Made by a program: the position numbers and the translations under genes. The notes under the pieces were generated by a model. The model searched no databases. It was not told the origin of the DNA and worked only from the letters and a program-made list of their open reading frames with translations. From Streptomyces sp. NBC_00708 (GTDB lineage Bacteria; Actinomycetota; Actinomycetes; Streptomycetales; Streptomycetaceae), in contig CP108997.1 of the NCBI GenBank assembly GCA_036226585.1, positions 6,820,001 through 6,884,000 of the forward strand: a stretch of 64,000 nt of DNA, written 5' to 3'. This document shows, in pieces, positions 18,223 to 26,704 of the stretch. Numbering within the stretch: position 1 is the stretch's first letter; each line of letters opens with the position of its first letter.

Positions 18223-18730
18223 CGCTCTCCCCAAGTAAAACCGGAACGGACAGGCACAAAGGCCGGTATTCCGGAGGTTGTTGGTGCTGCGGTGGCGCCA
18301 CATTGGCAGAGTGACGGGCGGCACGGGGATGATGTGCCCCGGCGGGATTACGCCGTGGCCGCTTTCCGCCACGACCGGTCGCCGAGCAGCGATGCGACAC
18401 GGCCGGAGGCGTCCGGGGATGCCGGGAGCCGTAGGTCTCGACGAGACAGCCGGCCGTGATCGTCACCGACCGGCGCCAGGAACCGGCCACGACCGATGCC
18501 CCGCAGATGGCCGGGTGGACCTGGGGCGGCAGGACGCCGTGGACCAAGCCCGCCGGCCGGCCCCGTACGGGAGGTGCCTCACGTAGCCTGCCCCTCACGC
18601 ACGCTGGAGGGAACCGGTCGCGGACAACCGGGGCGGGGGAGGGGCGAGCTACCGTGGTTGACGCAGATGCACGGCTGTGCGGGGGCGGTACGTATGGCCC
18701 GCCTCGCCGCTGTTCCGACACGGAAGCCTG
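18223..18730. other. Intergenic region between divergent subtilase and Nudix genes
   Basis: Five hundred bases without a credible gene on either strand; the open frames are short, Arg/Pro-rich and lack ribosome sites. It must contain the promoters of the two divergent genes, but I could not assign them. Confidence 0.5.
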
Positions 18731-19279
18731 ATGGGGCGTCACACGGTGGGCTGGAAGAGGCTCGACAGCGAGCGCCTGCACCTGGGGCCGGTTGTGTCCC
18801 TGCGCAGGGACCGGGTTGTGCGGCCGGACGGAAGCACCGGCATCTATGAGCATGTCGTCGTCCACGACATGGTCAGGATCGTGGCCCGGGACAGCCGGAG
18901 ACGGCATGTGCTGCTGGTCGAGGACGACTTCTACCTTCAAGGGTGCCGGATGCTGCATCTGCCCGGCGGCGGCACCGACGGTGAAGCTCCGGAGGCGGCT
19001 GCGCGGCGCGAGCTCACCGAGGAGACGGGATTCGTCGCCGATCGGATCGACCCTCTGGCGACGCTGGACCTGCTGCCCGGGGTGACGGCCGCCCGTCTCC
19101 ACCTGTTCGAGGCGACGGGCCTCACTCCGAGCCGGGACGCTGTCCGCAGGGACGCCACCGAGGCCGGACTGACAGCGGCGTGGTGGCCCCTTGAGGAGGC
19201 GGTGGCCGCGGCGCGTACGGGCAGGATCACCGACGCCGGGAGCGTGGCCGGGCTGCTGCTGGCCGTCAAGGAAAGGTGA
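18731..19279 (+). CDS. Nudix hydrolase
   Basis: This 182-residue protein carries a perfect Nudix box G-x5-E-x7-REUxEExGU, here beginning GGGTDGEAPEAAARRELTEE. The helix-loop-helix binds the metal and cleaves a nucleoside diphosphate linked to another group. The layout (N-terminal extension with VVVHDMVRIVARD and VLLVEDDFY strands) resembles ADP-ribose pyrophosphatase-type members. The ATG at 18731 begins MGRHTVGWKRL; in-frame codons upstream to 18677 are less plausible. The substrate is not predictable. Confidence 0.88.
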   Translation: MGRHTVGWKRLDSERLHLGPVVSLRRDRVVRPDGSTGIYEHVVVHDMVRIVARDSRRRHVLLVEDDFYLQGCRMLHLPGGGTDGEAPEAAARRELTEETGFVADRIDPLATLDLLPGVTAARLHLFEATGLTPSRDAVRRDATEAGLTAAWWPLEEAVAAARTGRITDAGSVAGLLLAVKER

Positions 19280-19565
19280 TGAGCCCCCACACGGGACATC
19301 CAGTTCCCTGGGACCCGGTCCCGGCCGAGACGGAGTTCTGGCGGTCGGACAGAGACCGCCTCCACCGCCGTCTCCGGTACGAGCACGCCGGCCGGCATGC
19401 TCCTCGGGAGCGCCACCCGCTCCGGCCGCAGCACGCTGTTGTCCAACCCGGCCGGCAGTATCCGGCCCGCCTCACACACCGGCCGTGCCGGCCGTGAACA
19501 GCCCGTGACCCGGAAGGAACCCCGAGTGCGGTGTCCGGTAAGGCGGCGGTGTCAGCGTGGGCTCC

Positions 19566-20771
19566 ATGACCATCCTCGCCGCCTCGGCCCCGCCGCCCGC
19601 CTCCTGCCGCGACGTTCCATGGCCGCGTGCACGCGAACGCGCTCACGCGGCCCCCACTCCGTTGCCCGCCACGCGGGCTCCCCTCGCCGACGCGGCCGGA
19701 TCCACCCTGGCCGAGGCGCTGCGCAGCCCGCAGCCGATACCGGCGTTCGACACGGCCGCCATGGACGGCTACGCCGTCGGCCCAGGCATCGGCCCCTGGC
19801 GGGTACGGGGCGTGGTGCGGGCCGGCGGCGTCCGGACGGGCGGGGTGCTGCACGCCGGTGAGGCGGTCGGTATCTCGACGGGGGCGCCGGTTCCGGCGGG
19901 AGCACGCGCGGTGATTCCGCTGGAGCGGGCCGGGCGGTCGGGGGATCTCGTGCACGGGCCGTACCTGACCGACGACCGGCACATCCGCCGCGCCGGGGAG
20001 GACGCGCCGACCGGATCGGTCCTGGCCCCGGCCGGAACCCGTGCCGGCCCCGCTCTGCTCGGCCTGGCCGCGGCATGCGGCTACGACACCCTTCCCGTAC
20101 GCCCGCGTCCCCGCGTCCGGATACTCGTCACCGGCGATGAAGTCACTCGTGCGGGCCGCCCCGCGACGGGCCGGGTACGCGATGCGATCGGACCGTTCCT
20201 GCCGCCTCTCGTCGGAGCGATCGGAGGGGAAACCACGGAGGTCCATCACGTGCCGGACCGCCCCGCCGGATCGCTGCGCGCGCTGGTACGTGCCGGGTCG
20301 TGCGAGGGCGCGGACGTGACCGTGGTGACCGGCTCCACCTCGGTCGGCGTCACCGATCAGTTGCGGACGCTGCTCACGGAGGCGGACGCGCGGTGGGTGG
20401 TCGACACGGTGGCCTGCCGCCCCGGTCATCCCCAGCTCCTGGCCCGGTTCTCCGACAGGCACTGGGTGGTGGGCCTGCCAGGAAATCCGTACGCCGCCCT
20501 GGTCGCCGCTCACACCCTGCTGGCGCCGCTGCTGGCCGGACTCGTCGGCTGTCCGCTGCCCGTCCTGCCCCGTATCCCGCTCGCCGGCGACATCCGCCCC
20601 GCCGCCGGCCGCACCCGCCTGATACCGGTGGCCTGGGACGGTGCCACCGCACACCCTGTCGACGGCCATGGTCCCGCGTTCCTGCGCGGAGCGGCCCGCG
20701 CCGACGCTCTCGCCGCCGTGGCGCCGGACTGGCGGCCCGGCCAGCCCGCACCCTTGGTCCTCCTCGGCTGA
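19566..20771 (+). CDS. MoeA-like molybdopterin molybdenumtransferase
   Basis: This is 401 residues with the MoeA domain order. Domain I has TLAEALRSPQPIPAFDTAAM followed by DGYAV. It continues with GEAVGISTGAPVPAGARAVI and the IRRAGEDAPTGSVLAPAGTR segment. The MoCF-binding domain starts RVRILVTGDEV, and a C-terminal beta domain includes LIPVAWDG. It should insert molybdate into adenylated molybdopterin. The usual GGVSxGxxD loop reads GSTSVGVTDQL, so the substrate loop is atypical and activity or specificity may differ. Start is ATG 19566 or GTG 19557; neither has a strong ribosome site. A user of the cofactor, the xanthine-dehydrogenase-type enzyme, lies 11 kb downstream. Confidence 0.85.
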   Translation: MTILAASAPPPASCRDVPWPRARERAHAAPTPLPATRAPLADAAGSTLAEALRSPQPIPAFDTAAMDGYAVGPGIGPWRVRGVVRAGGVRTGGVLHAGEAVGISTGAPVPAGARAVIPLERAGRSGDLVHGPYLTDDRHIRRAGEDAPTGSVLAPAGTRAGPALLGLAAACGYDTLPVRPRPRVRILVTGDEVTRAGRPATGRVRDAIGPFLPPLVGAIGGETTEVHHVPDRPAGSLRALVRAGSCEGADVTVVTGSTSVGVTDQLRTLLTEADARWVVDTVACRPGHPQLLARFSDRHWVVGLPGNPYAALVAAHTLLAPLLAGLVGCPLPVLPRIPLAGDIRPAAGRTRLIPVAWDGATAHPVDGHGPAFLRGAARADALAAVAPDWRPGQPAPLVLLG

Positions 20772-20950
20772 GACGGAGGGCCCGCAGGCGGCCGGCGGCG
20801 CGTAATATCCATTGCCGGTAGCGCCGGAGTCACCACTGATGTCTGCTGCGGCATCACTGGGGCTCCGCGCCGGCAGGCCATGTGGTGTACGTGCCGCGTC
20901 GCGGGCATCACGCCTTCCGACGCTGCCCGGGAACGAAGTGAGGTAGGGCA

Positions 20951-21610
20951 GTGATCTGCGTCGGCGGCATGATCGGGATCGGCAAGACCAGTGTGGCCGA
21001 GCTGATCGCCAAAGAGCTGGGAAGCAAGGTCTTCTACGAGAGTGTGGAGGACAATCCGATCCTGCCGCTCTTCTATACGGCCGGCCCCGAGGAGATAGAG
21101 GCGAAGCGCTACCCGTTCCTTCTGCAGCTCTACTTCCTGCAGACGCGGTTCGCCGCGATCAAGGAGGCGTACCGGCAGGACGACAACGTCCTCGACCGGT
21201 CGATCTACGAGGACTGGTACTTCGCCAAGGTCAACCACGACCTCGGCAGGATCAGTTCCCTGGAGATGCGGGTGTACGAGGGGCTGCTCACCGAGATGAT
21301 GCGTGAGATCGACGGCCTGCCCTACCGCAAGGCGCCGGATCTCATGGTGTACCTCAGAGCGGACTTCGAGACGGTGCTGCACCGCATCGGCCTGCGGGGG
21401 CGCGCATTCGAGCAGGACGAGGGTCTCGTCGAGTACTACCGGATGCTGTGGTCCGGATACGACGACTGGGTGCGCGAGCACTATTGCGCCAGTGACGTCC
21501 TCGTGATCGACATGAACCGCACCGACGTCGTGAACAGCCCCGAAGACGCGGAGCGCGTCGTCCGGGAGGTTGTGGACGCGCTGTCCGTCGCGAGGGCCCG
21601 GCGTTCCTGA
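20951..21610 (+). CDS. Deoxynucleoside kinase family protein
   Basis: This 219-residue protein has an N-terminal P loop GGMIGIGKTS (residues 5-14), the substrate-site DRSIYEDW motif characteristic of deoxynucleoside (dA/dG/dC) kinases, and a lid-type region with RGRAFEQDEG. It should phosphorylate a deoxynucleoside at the 5' hydroxyl for salvage. AGGTAGGG just upstream supports the GTG at 20951. It is followed 14 bases later by the FhuF-like gene, with which it may be co-transcribed, though the functional link is unclear. Confidence 0.87.
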   Translation: MICVGGMIGIGKTSVAELIAKELGSKVFYESVEDNPILPLFYTAGPEEIEAKRYPFLLQLYFLQTRFAAIKEAYRQDDNVLDRSIYEDWYFAKVNHDLGRISSLEMRVYEGLLTEMMREIDGLPYRKAPDLMVYLRADFETVLHRIGLRGRAFEQDEGLVEYYRMLWSGYDDWVREHYCASDVLVIDMNRTDVVNSPEDAERVVREVVDALSVARARRS

Positions 21611-21624
21611 CGCGGAGGTACGAG

Positions 21625-22347
21625 GTGGCGGGGGACCTGGGTGACGGCCTCATGAACAGCGGTCCGGGCGCGGCGGACGAAGCACCGGCGGACGAGATCG
21701 TGGAAGCGCTGCGCGGCGTCGCGCAGCTGGGAGGCTTCTTCGCCCTCGGCACGGTCCGGGGGCCCGGGTCCGGCGGAGGGCACCTCACGCCGGAGGGGTT
21801 CGCGGCGCGGGCCAGAACCGTCAACGAACGCCTCGCCACCGCCGAGACCCGTATCGGCGTCTCCATCGCCCACCTCGGACTCGCCGCACGCCTGTGGTCG
21901 CCGGTGCTCGCCTGCGCCCTCGTCCACGGGATCGTGCCGGAGATGACCACCGTGGAATGGGCCGACGACGGCTCGGCCCTTCGGCTGGCAGGGCCGCGGG
22001 GCAGCCGCGCACCGCGGTCGGGTGCGGCACTGGCGGACGCCGTGGCCGCGCAGGCCGACGGCGTCCTCCAGCGCGTGGAGAGCCACCTGCCCGCCAGGGT
22101 GGCGCCGCGGCTGCTCGCGGGGAACTCCGCTTCCGCGCTGGTCGGGTCGGCGGCGCAGCTGCTGAGGCTGCGGCCCGGCCTGCGAGGGCCGCTCACCGAG
22201 CTGACGCGGGACCTCCTGGAGACGGGACGGCTGCGCGGGACCGGCCGGATCACCGGCCCCGGTCCGGCCTTCCGCCGCCGCAGCTGCTGCCTGTACTACC
22301 GGGTGCCGAACGGCTCGAAGTGCGGTGACTGCTGCCTGGTCCGGTGA
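21625..22347 (+). CDS. FhuF-like (2Fe-2S)-binding ferric-siderophore reductase family protein
   Basis: This is 240 residues. The C-terminal RRRSCCLYYRVPNGSKCGDC carries the CC-x10-C-x2-C pattern that binds the [2Fe-2S] cluster in FhuF-type reductases. The N-terminal part is an all-helical FhuF/IucA-like domain with IGVSIAHLGLAARLWSPVLA. Members reduce ferric siderophores in the cytoplasm. A GGAGGT site five bases before GTG 21625 fixes the start. No siderophore genes are adjacent; the neighbours are a nucleoside kinase and cobF. Confidence 0.85.
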   Translation: MAGDLGDGLMNSGPGAADEAPADEIVEALRGVAQLGGFFALGTVRGPGSGGGHLTPEGFAARARTVNERLATAETRIGVSIAHLGLAARLWSPVLACALVHGIVPEMTTVEWADDGSALRLAGPRGSRAPRSGAALADAVAAQADGVLQRVESHLPARVAPRLLAGNSASALVGSAAQLLRLRPGLRGPLTELTRDLLETGRLRGTGRITGPGPAFRRRSCCLYYRVPNGSKCGDCCLVR

Positions 22348-22411
22348 CCGGGCGTTCCCCATCGGCGGGACCGGGCCGTTGGGGGGAAGAGGTCCCTGGA
22401 AGACTGTTCGC

Positions 22412-23227
22412 ATGAGTACGGAACAGCGCGCGGTCCTCGTCATCGGCATCGGGGCCGGTGACCCCGACCACCTGACCCTCCAGGCGGTGAAGGCGATACG
22501 GCGTGCCGACGTCTTCTTCATCGTCGGCAAGGGTCCCCACAAGGCGTCCCTGACCGACCTGCGCCACCGGATGATCGAGGAGCACGCGCAGGGCCCGTAC
22601 CGCGTGGTGGAGGTCGAGGACCCCAGCCGCGACCGGCGCCCGATGGACCGCTCGGACTACACGGCGGCCGTCCACGACTGGCGTGAGCGGCGCGGCGAGA
22701 TCTTCGAGAGGGCGATGCGCGAGGAGATGACGGCCGGCGAGACGGGGGCCTTCCTCGTCTGGGGCGACCCGTCCCTGTACGACAGCACGCTCGGCATCCT
22801 CGGGGACATCGAGGACCGTGGCGCGCTCTCCGTGAGCGTCGAGGTGATCCCCGGCATCACGAGCGTCGCCACCCTGACCGCCCGGCACCGCATCCCGCTC
22901 AACCAGGTGGGCCGCCCGGTGCACATCACCCCGGCCCGCCGGCTCACCGACGTCGGCCAGAACGACGACGGCGACATCGTCGTCATGCTCGACGCCCACG
23001 AGTCGTTCACCCATGTCGTGGGCGACGACGTGTGGATCTACTGGGGCGCCTACCTCGGCACCCCGGACGAACTTCTGGTCGCCGGGCCGCTCCATGAGGT
23101 CTCCGACCGCATCCGGCGGGTCCGCGCCGAGGCACGCGAGCGGCACGGCTGGATCATGGACACGTATCTGCTGCGGATCAGGGAAGAGCCGTCGCGGGGA
23201 CCCGCCGCGCCCGCGGAGTCTGTCTAG
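22412..23227 (+). CDS. cobF: CobF, precorrin-6A synthase (deacetylating)
   Basis: This 271-residue SAM-dependent tetrapyrrole methyltransferase starts MSTEQRAVLVIGIGAGDPDH, the SAM-site strand and loop. It contains FLVWGDPSLYDSTLGIL and VEVIPGITSVATLTARHRIP, both typical of the CobF branch. CobF methylates C1 of precorrin-5 with loss of acetate in aerobic cobalamin synthesis. Length matches the family (about 250-270). ATG 22412 is chosen because the family N terminus begins there. The stop shares the palindrome CTAG with the stop of the convergent membrane-protein gene. No other cob genes are present in the window, so it is encoded away from the main pathway cluster. Confidence 0.9.
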   Translation: MSTEQRAVLVIGIGAGDPDHLTLQAVKAIRRADVFFIVGKGPHKASLTDLRHRMIEEHAQGPYRVVEVEDPSRDRRPMDRSDYTAAVHDWRERRGEIFERAMREEMTAGETGAFLVWGDPSLYDSTLGILGDIEDRGALSVSVEVIPGITSVATLTARHRIPLNQVGRPVHITPARRLTDVGQNDDGDIVVMLDAHESFTHVVGDDVWIYWGAYLGTPDELLVAGPLHEVSDRIRRVRAEARERHGWIMDTYLLRIREEPSRGPAAPAESV

Positions 23228-25065
23228 CAGTGCCGCTGCCACGGGCCGAGGTACGAGCTGTCGATTTCGTACAAGCCGGCTCCCGGCACCTTGAGGCGTA
23301 CCCACGCGCCGTCACGTTCGACGCAGCCGCCGTTGGTGCGCAGCCAGGGGGAGTAGGCGATACGCAGGCTCACCGTCCCCGGACTCCGGGTGCGGACGGT
23401 GACTTCGGCATGGTCGCTGCTGACCACGGACGCACCGGCGCCCGTAACCATGGGGCGGGCGTTCTCGACCGCGTAGATCTTCCAGTGGGCGTCATGCCAC
23501 ACCGGCTTCAGCCAGTGGGGCTCGCGCTTGACGAGTTCGGCTTCGTCCTTCGCGGCGAAGTCGGGCTCGCCCTTCGGGAGAACGACGTACTTCACTGCCC
23601 AATTGTCGAGCCAGGAACGGTACTTCGCAGCGGAGAACCGGCCCTCGTAGAAAAGGTCACCGCGCTCCACGTCCACCTGACGATTCCATCCGCGGGCGAG
23701 ATTCACATGGCGGCCGAGCACGGTGGTCTCCCGGTGGCTGACCGCCGGTACGACCTCCACGCGGGCCCGGTCCGCACCCAGCCGGTCCAGTGCCGCCCGT
23801 ACGCCGCGCGTTTCCGTGGCCCACGCCGGCACGGGCGTGGACATCTTCGTCACGTGGAGGGTGTGCGTCGTGACCCACTGGGCGGAGATCGCGAGCGCGA
23901 CGGCGAGCGCCGCCCTCTGCGGCAGACGCGCCCTGCCGGTGAGTACCGCGGCGAGCAGCACCGGGCCGCCGAACAGCTCAGCCAGCCGTACGACATTGGC
24001 TCCCACAGGTGTGGGGATCATCGCCGACAGGATGACGCCGAGCGCGTACACCGCGGCGCCGTAGCGCAGCACCCGCCACTCCGGTGGCGCACACGCGGCG
24101 AGCAGAACGCCGAAGAGGACCGGCTTCCACAGATCGCTCGTGGAGATGGGCATCACGCCGCTGAAGGGGAAGAGCAGCGTCGTCAGACCCACCACCGCGA
24201 TGGGGGGAGCGCACAGCGCGAGGGCTTTGCCCACGTCCCGGTCGAGGAGCCGGCCCGCGCCGCACACGAGGAGGAACAGTCCCGCCACCGGACTGGCCAG
24301 GGTGGCCAGGGCGCTGAACACGATTGCCATGACAAGGCGCTTGCTCTTCCCCGTCAGCACCAGGCACGAGGCCAGGGCCGGAGCGACGCCCAGCGCGAAG
24401 GTGGACCGGCCCGAGGCGACGTTTCCCCACAGGAACAGCACGGCCAGGAGCGTGGGCCACATCGGGTGGCGGACTCCGCCGCGGACGAACAGGCAGCCCA
24501 CGAGCCATGAGGCGGCCATACCCGAGGCCACGGTGACGGTTCGCACGCCGAGCAGAGCCATCAGGTGCGGGGCCAGGACGCTGTAGTTGCCCACATGGAC
24601 GCCGCCGTACCAGGCGAGGTTGTAAGGCGATCCGGGATGGTCGGCGACGAATCGCGTCCAGGAGATCTGTGCGGCGAGGTCGCCGCCCCCGGTGGCGAGG
24701 AACAGGGCCCAGAGAATGTACGCGGGCAGGGCGACGGCGCAGGCGGTGAGGGGTACGCGACAGCGCTCCAGGAATGGCCGCGGCGCCCGCGGCCCACCGG
24801 TACGGGTGTTCTTTCTCTGGGCGGGAAGTCCGGCCCCGACATCGGATAACGCGGTTGCGGTTCGCCGTTGTGCCGGATCGCTCCTGGCCACCACTGCCCA
24901 GCCGTCTCCCAGGTCGTTGTTGGTCAAAGCCGGTTGCTTTCCTTGAGGCGCTCCACCGGGCGGCGGCTCTTCGGACGCCATGACCGCGTCGGGCTGCGTC
25001 GAATGTACTCGACTTCCCGTGGCGTCGGGAGCGGGCCGACAACCGGCCGTGCCATGAGCGTTCAT
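23224..25065 (-). CDS. Large polytopic membrane protein, GT-C glycosyltransferase-like
   Basis: This is 613 residues: a polar N-terminal 110, about ten membrane helices (residues about 110-400), then an extracytoplasmic domain of about 200 residues rich in Trp/Tyr (KYRSWLDNWAVKYVVLPKGE). The layout of helices followed by a soluble C-terminal domain is that of GT-C type glycosyltransferases and related Streptomyces integral membrane proteins. An acidic motif after the first helix (TGGGDLAAQISWTRF) could hold the catalytic Asp, but I cannot confirm it. A GGGGG site precedes ATG 25065. Its stop codon overlaps that of cobF in CTAG. The function is inferred only at class level. Confidence 0.6.
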   Translation of the reverse strand: MNAHGTAGCRPAPDATGSRVHSTQPDAVMASEEPPPGGAPQGKQPALTNNDLGDGWAVVARSDPAQRRTATALSDVGAGLPAQRKNTRTGGPRAPRPFLERCRVPLTACAVALPAYILWALFLATGGGDLAAQISWTRFVADHPGSPYNLAWYGGVHVGNYSVLAPHLMALLGVRTVTVASGMAASWLVGCLFVRGGVRHPMWPTLLAVLFLWGNVASGRSTFALGVAPALASCLVLTGKSKRLVMAIVFSALATLASPVAGLFLLVCGAGRLLDRDVGKALALCAPPIAVVGLTTLLFPFSGVMPISTSDLWKPVLFGVLLAACAPPEWRVLRYGAAVYALGVILSAMIPTPVGANVVRLAELFGGPVLLAAVLTGRARLPQRAALAVALAISAQWVTTHTLHVTKMSTPVPAWATETRGVRAALDRLGADRARVEVVPAVSHRETTVLGRHVNLARGWNRQVDVERGDLFYEGRFSAAKYRSWLDNWAVKYVVLPKGEPDFAAKDEAELVKREPHWLKPVWHDAHWKIYAVENARPMVTGAGASVVSSDHAEVTVRTRSPGTVSLRIAYSPWLRTNGGCVERDGAWVRLKVPGAGLYEIDSSYLGPWQRHC

Positions 25066-25126
25066 GCCCCGTTCACCCCCTCAGATCGATCATTCGATCA
25101 ATAGGTCATGGTATTGAGCGAATCTC

Positions 25127-25155
25127 TTGACCTGATCAATCGTGACCTCTACTTT
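25127..25155 (+). promoter_or_regulatory. Candidate promoter of the beta-helix protein gene
   Basis: TTGACC at 25127-25132 and TACTTT at 25150-25155 are separated by 17 bases, close to the vegetative consensus. They lie about 30 bases before the gene start in an A/T-rich island. The nearby near-palindrome GATCGATCATTCGATC (about 25085-25100) could be an operator. Confidence 0.55.
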
Positions 25156-25183
25156 CGGGCCACCCACCCCAGGAGGTTCTCGC

Positions 25184-26671
25184 ATGAGTATCAGAGCCGG
25201 TCACGTGCTCTTCGCCGCGTCCGTCGCCCTCATCGGCACCGCTGTCCTGCCGGCCCAGCCGGCCCTGGCGGACGGCTCCACGACCTACGTCGACTGTTCG
25301 CGATCCACCGCGGGGACCGGCACCCAGGCCAGTCCCTTCAACAGCATCGCCCAGGTCAACGGGAAGACTTATGGGGCCGGCGACACCCTCGCCTTCGCGT
25401 CCGGCACCACGTGCAAGGGCGCGCTCGCCCCGAAAGGCAGCGGCACCGCGAGCCGGCCCGTCGCGCTCACCCGCTACGGATCGGGTGAACTGCCGGTCCT
25501 GAACGGCGACGGAGCCGCGGACGCGGTCTCGCTGACCAACCAGGACCACTGGACGATCAGTTACCTCAAGCTCACCAACCCGGCCGGTTCCCTCGCCCGG
25601 CGCACCGGCCTGCGCATATCCGCCACCGACGGCAAGGCCCACACCGGGTTCGACATCGGCAACCTCGTCATCGACCGTGTGGCCGGCCAGACCAACAAGA
25701 CCGGTGCGGTCACCGAGGACTACGTCCAGTCGGGAAGCGTCGTCACCGGCGCCACCGGGACGAACTCCACGCTCGACGACGTACACGTGCACCACAACAC
25801 CGTGAGCAATTCGGGTGGCGGCGGCCTGAAAATCCGTACCGGCTCCATGGCCACCAAGGGCGACGGCGTCCTCGTGGAATACAACACCGTCAAGGACGTC
25901 GGCGGAGACGGCATCATCGTCAGCTACGCCGACTCCCCGCTGATCCAGTACAACGACGCGTCCGGCGTCGGCAACGGCGTCTATCCGTTCTCCGGCGGCA
26001 ACTTCGCCGGCATCTGGGTGCTCGGCGACCACAACCCGACCATCCAGAAGAACGCCGTGTACGACACCACCAGGATGTCCGTCGCCGACAGCCAGGCGTT
26101 CGACTGCGACTGGGGCAACACCGGCTACTGCACGATCCAGTACAACTACAGCCGCGACAACATCGGCGGCTTCTTCCTGGACTGCGACGGCTGCGGCACG
26201 ATCGGTGGCGCCAAGCAGGTCATCCGCTACAACATCTCCGAGAACGACTGCCGGATGAGCAGCAACAGTGCGGGCCGGTCGGCGCTGCACCTGTACAACA
26301 ACGTCCTCTACTGCACGGACAAGAAGTTCGATGTCACACTCCCCGGGGACAGTGTCGTGGAGAACAACATCTTCGTCGGCACGTCCGACTCCCAGCTCCC
26401 CGCCAAGCCGGGTATCCAGTGGTTCTGGAACGTCTTCCAGGGTGTGCCCCGGCCCACGGCCAACGGCATCGCCGGTGACCCGCAGTTCGTCGCACCCGGG
26501 ACCGGCGGCAGCTCGATCCACGAGGTGGACGGCTACAAGCTGAAGGCCACCTCACCCGCGCTCGGCAACGGTGCCGTCATCACCGACAACGGTGGCCGCG
26601 ACTACTGGGGCAACGCGCTCTCGGCGACGACGAAGCCCAACCGGGGCGCCTACCAGGGCCCGGGTCTGTAG
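25184..26671 (+). CDS. Secreted right-handed parallel beta-helix protein (pectate-lyase-like)
   Basis: This is 495 residues. A signal peptide lies at residues 1-29 (cleavage near QPALAD). Then comes a long series of short beta strands with Asn ladders typical of right-handed beta helices: GVLVEYNTVKDVGGDGIIV, DSPLIQYNDASGVGNG, CTIQYNYSRDNIGGFFLD and SVVENNIFVG. The opening TTYVDCSRSTAGTGTQASPF and C-terminal YWGNALSATTKPNRGAYQGP match secreted carbohydrate-lyase-like proteins of Streptomyces. The substrate is unknown; a polysaccharide is likely. AGGAGG lies eight bases before ATG 25184. It is followed 33 bases later by phospholipase C, so co-transcription is likely. Confidence 0.8.
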   Translation: MSIRAGHVLFAASVALIGTAVLPAQPALADGSTTYVDCSRSTAGTGTQASPFNSIAQVNGKTYGAGDTLAFASGTTCKGALAPKGSGTASRPVALTRYGSGELPVLNGDGAADAVSLTNQDHWTISYLKLTNPAGSLARRTGLRISATDGKAHTGFDIGNLVIDRVAGQTNKTGAVTEDYVQSGSVVTGATGTNSTLDDVHVHHNTVSNSGGGGLKIRTGSMATKGDGVLVEYNTVKDVGGDGIIVSYADSPLIQYNDASGVGNGVYPFSGGNFAGIWVLGDHNPTIQKNAVYDTTRMSVADSQAFDCDWGNTGYCTIQYNYSRDNIGGFFLDCDGCGTIGGAKQVIRYNISENDCRMSSNSAGRSALHLYNNVLYCTDKKFDVTLPGDSVVENNIFVGTSDSQLPAKPGIQWFWNVFQGVPRPTANGIAGDPQFVAPGTGGSSIHEVDGYKLKATSPALGNGAVITDNGGRDYWGNALSATTKPNRGAYQGPGL

Positions 26672-26704
26672 CCAACGGCCGATACCGACCTTTTCAGGAG
26701 TGTC

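Noticed and set aside
19280..19565. Small open frame starting GTG ATG at 19276, overlapping the Nudix stop
   Set aside because: The product is Arg/His/Pro-rich with no recognisable family, and codon bias fades after about 40 codons.
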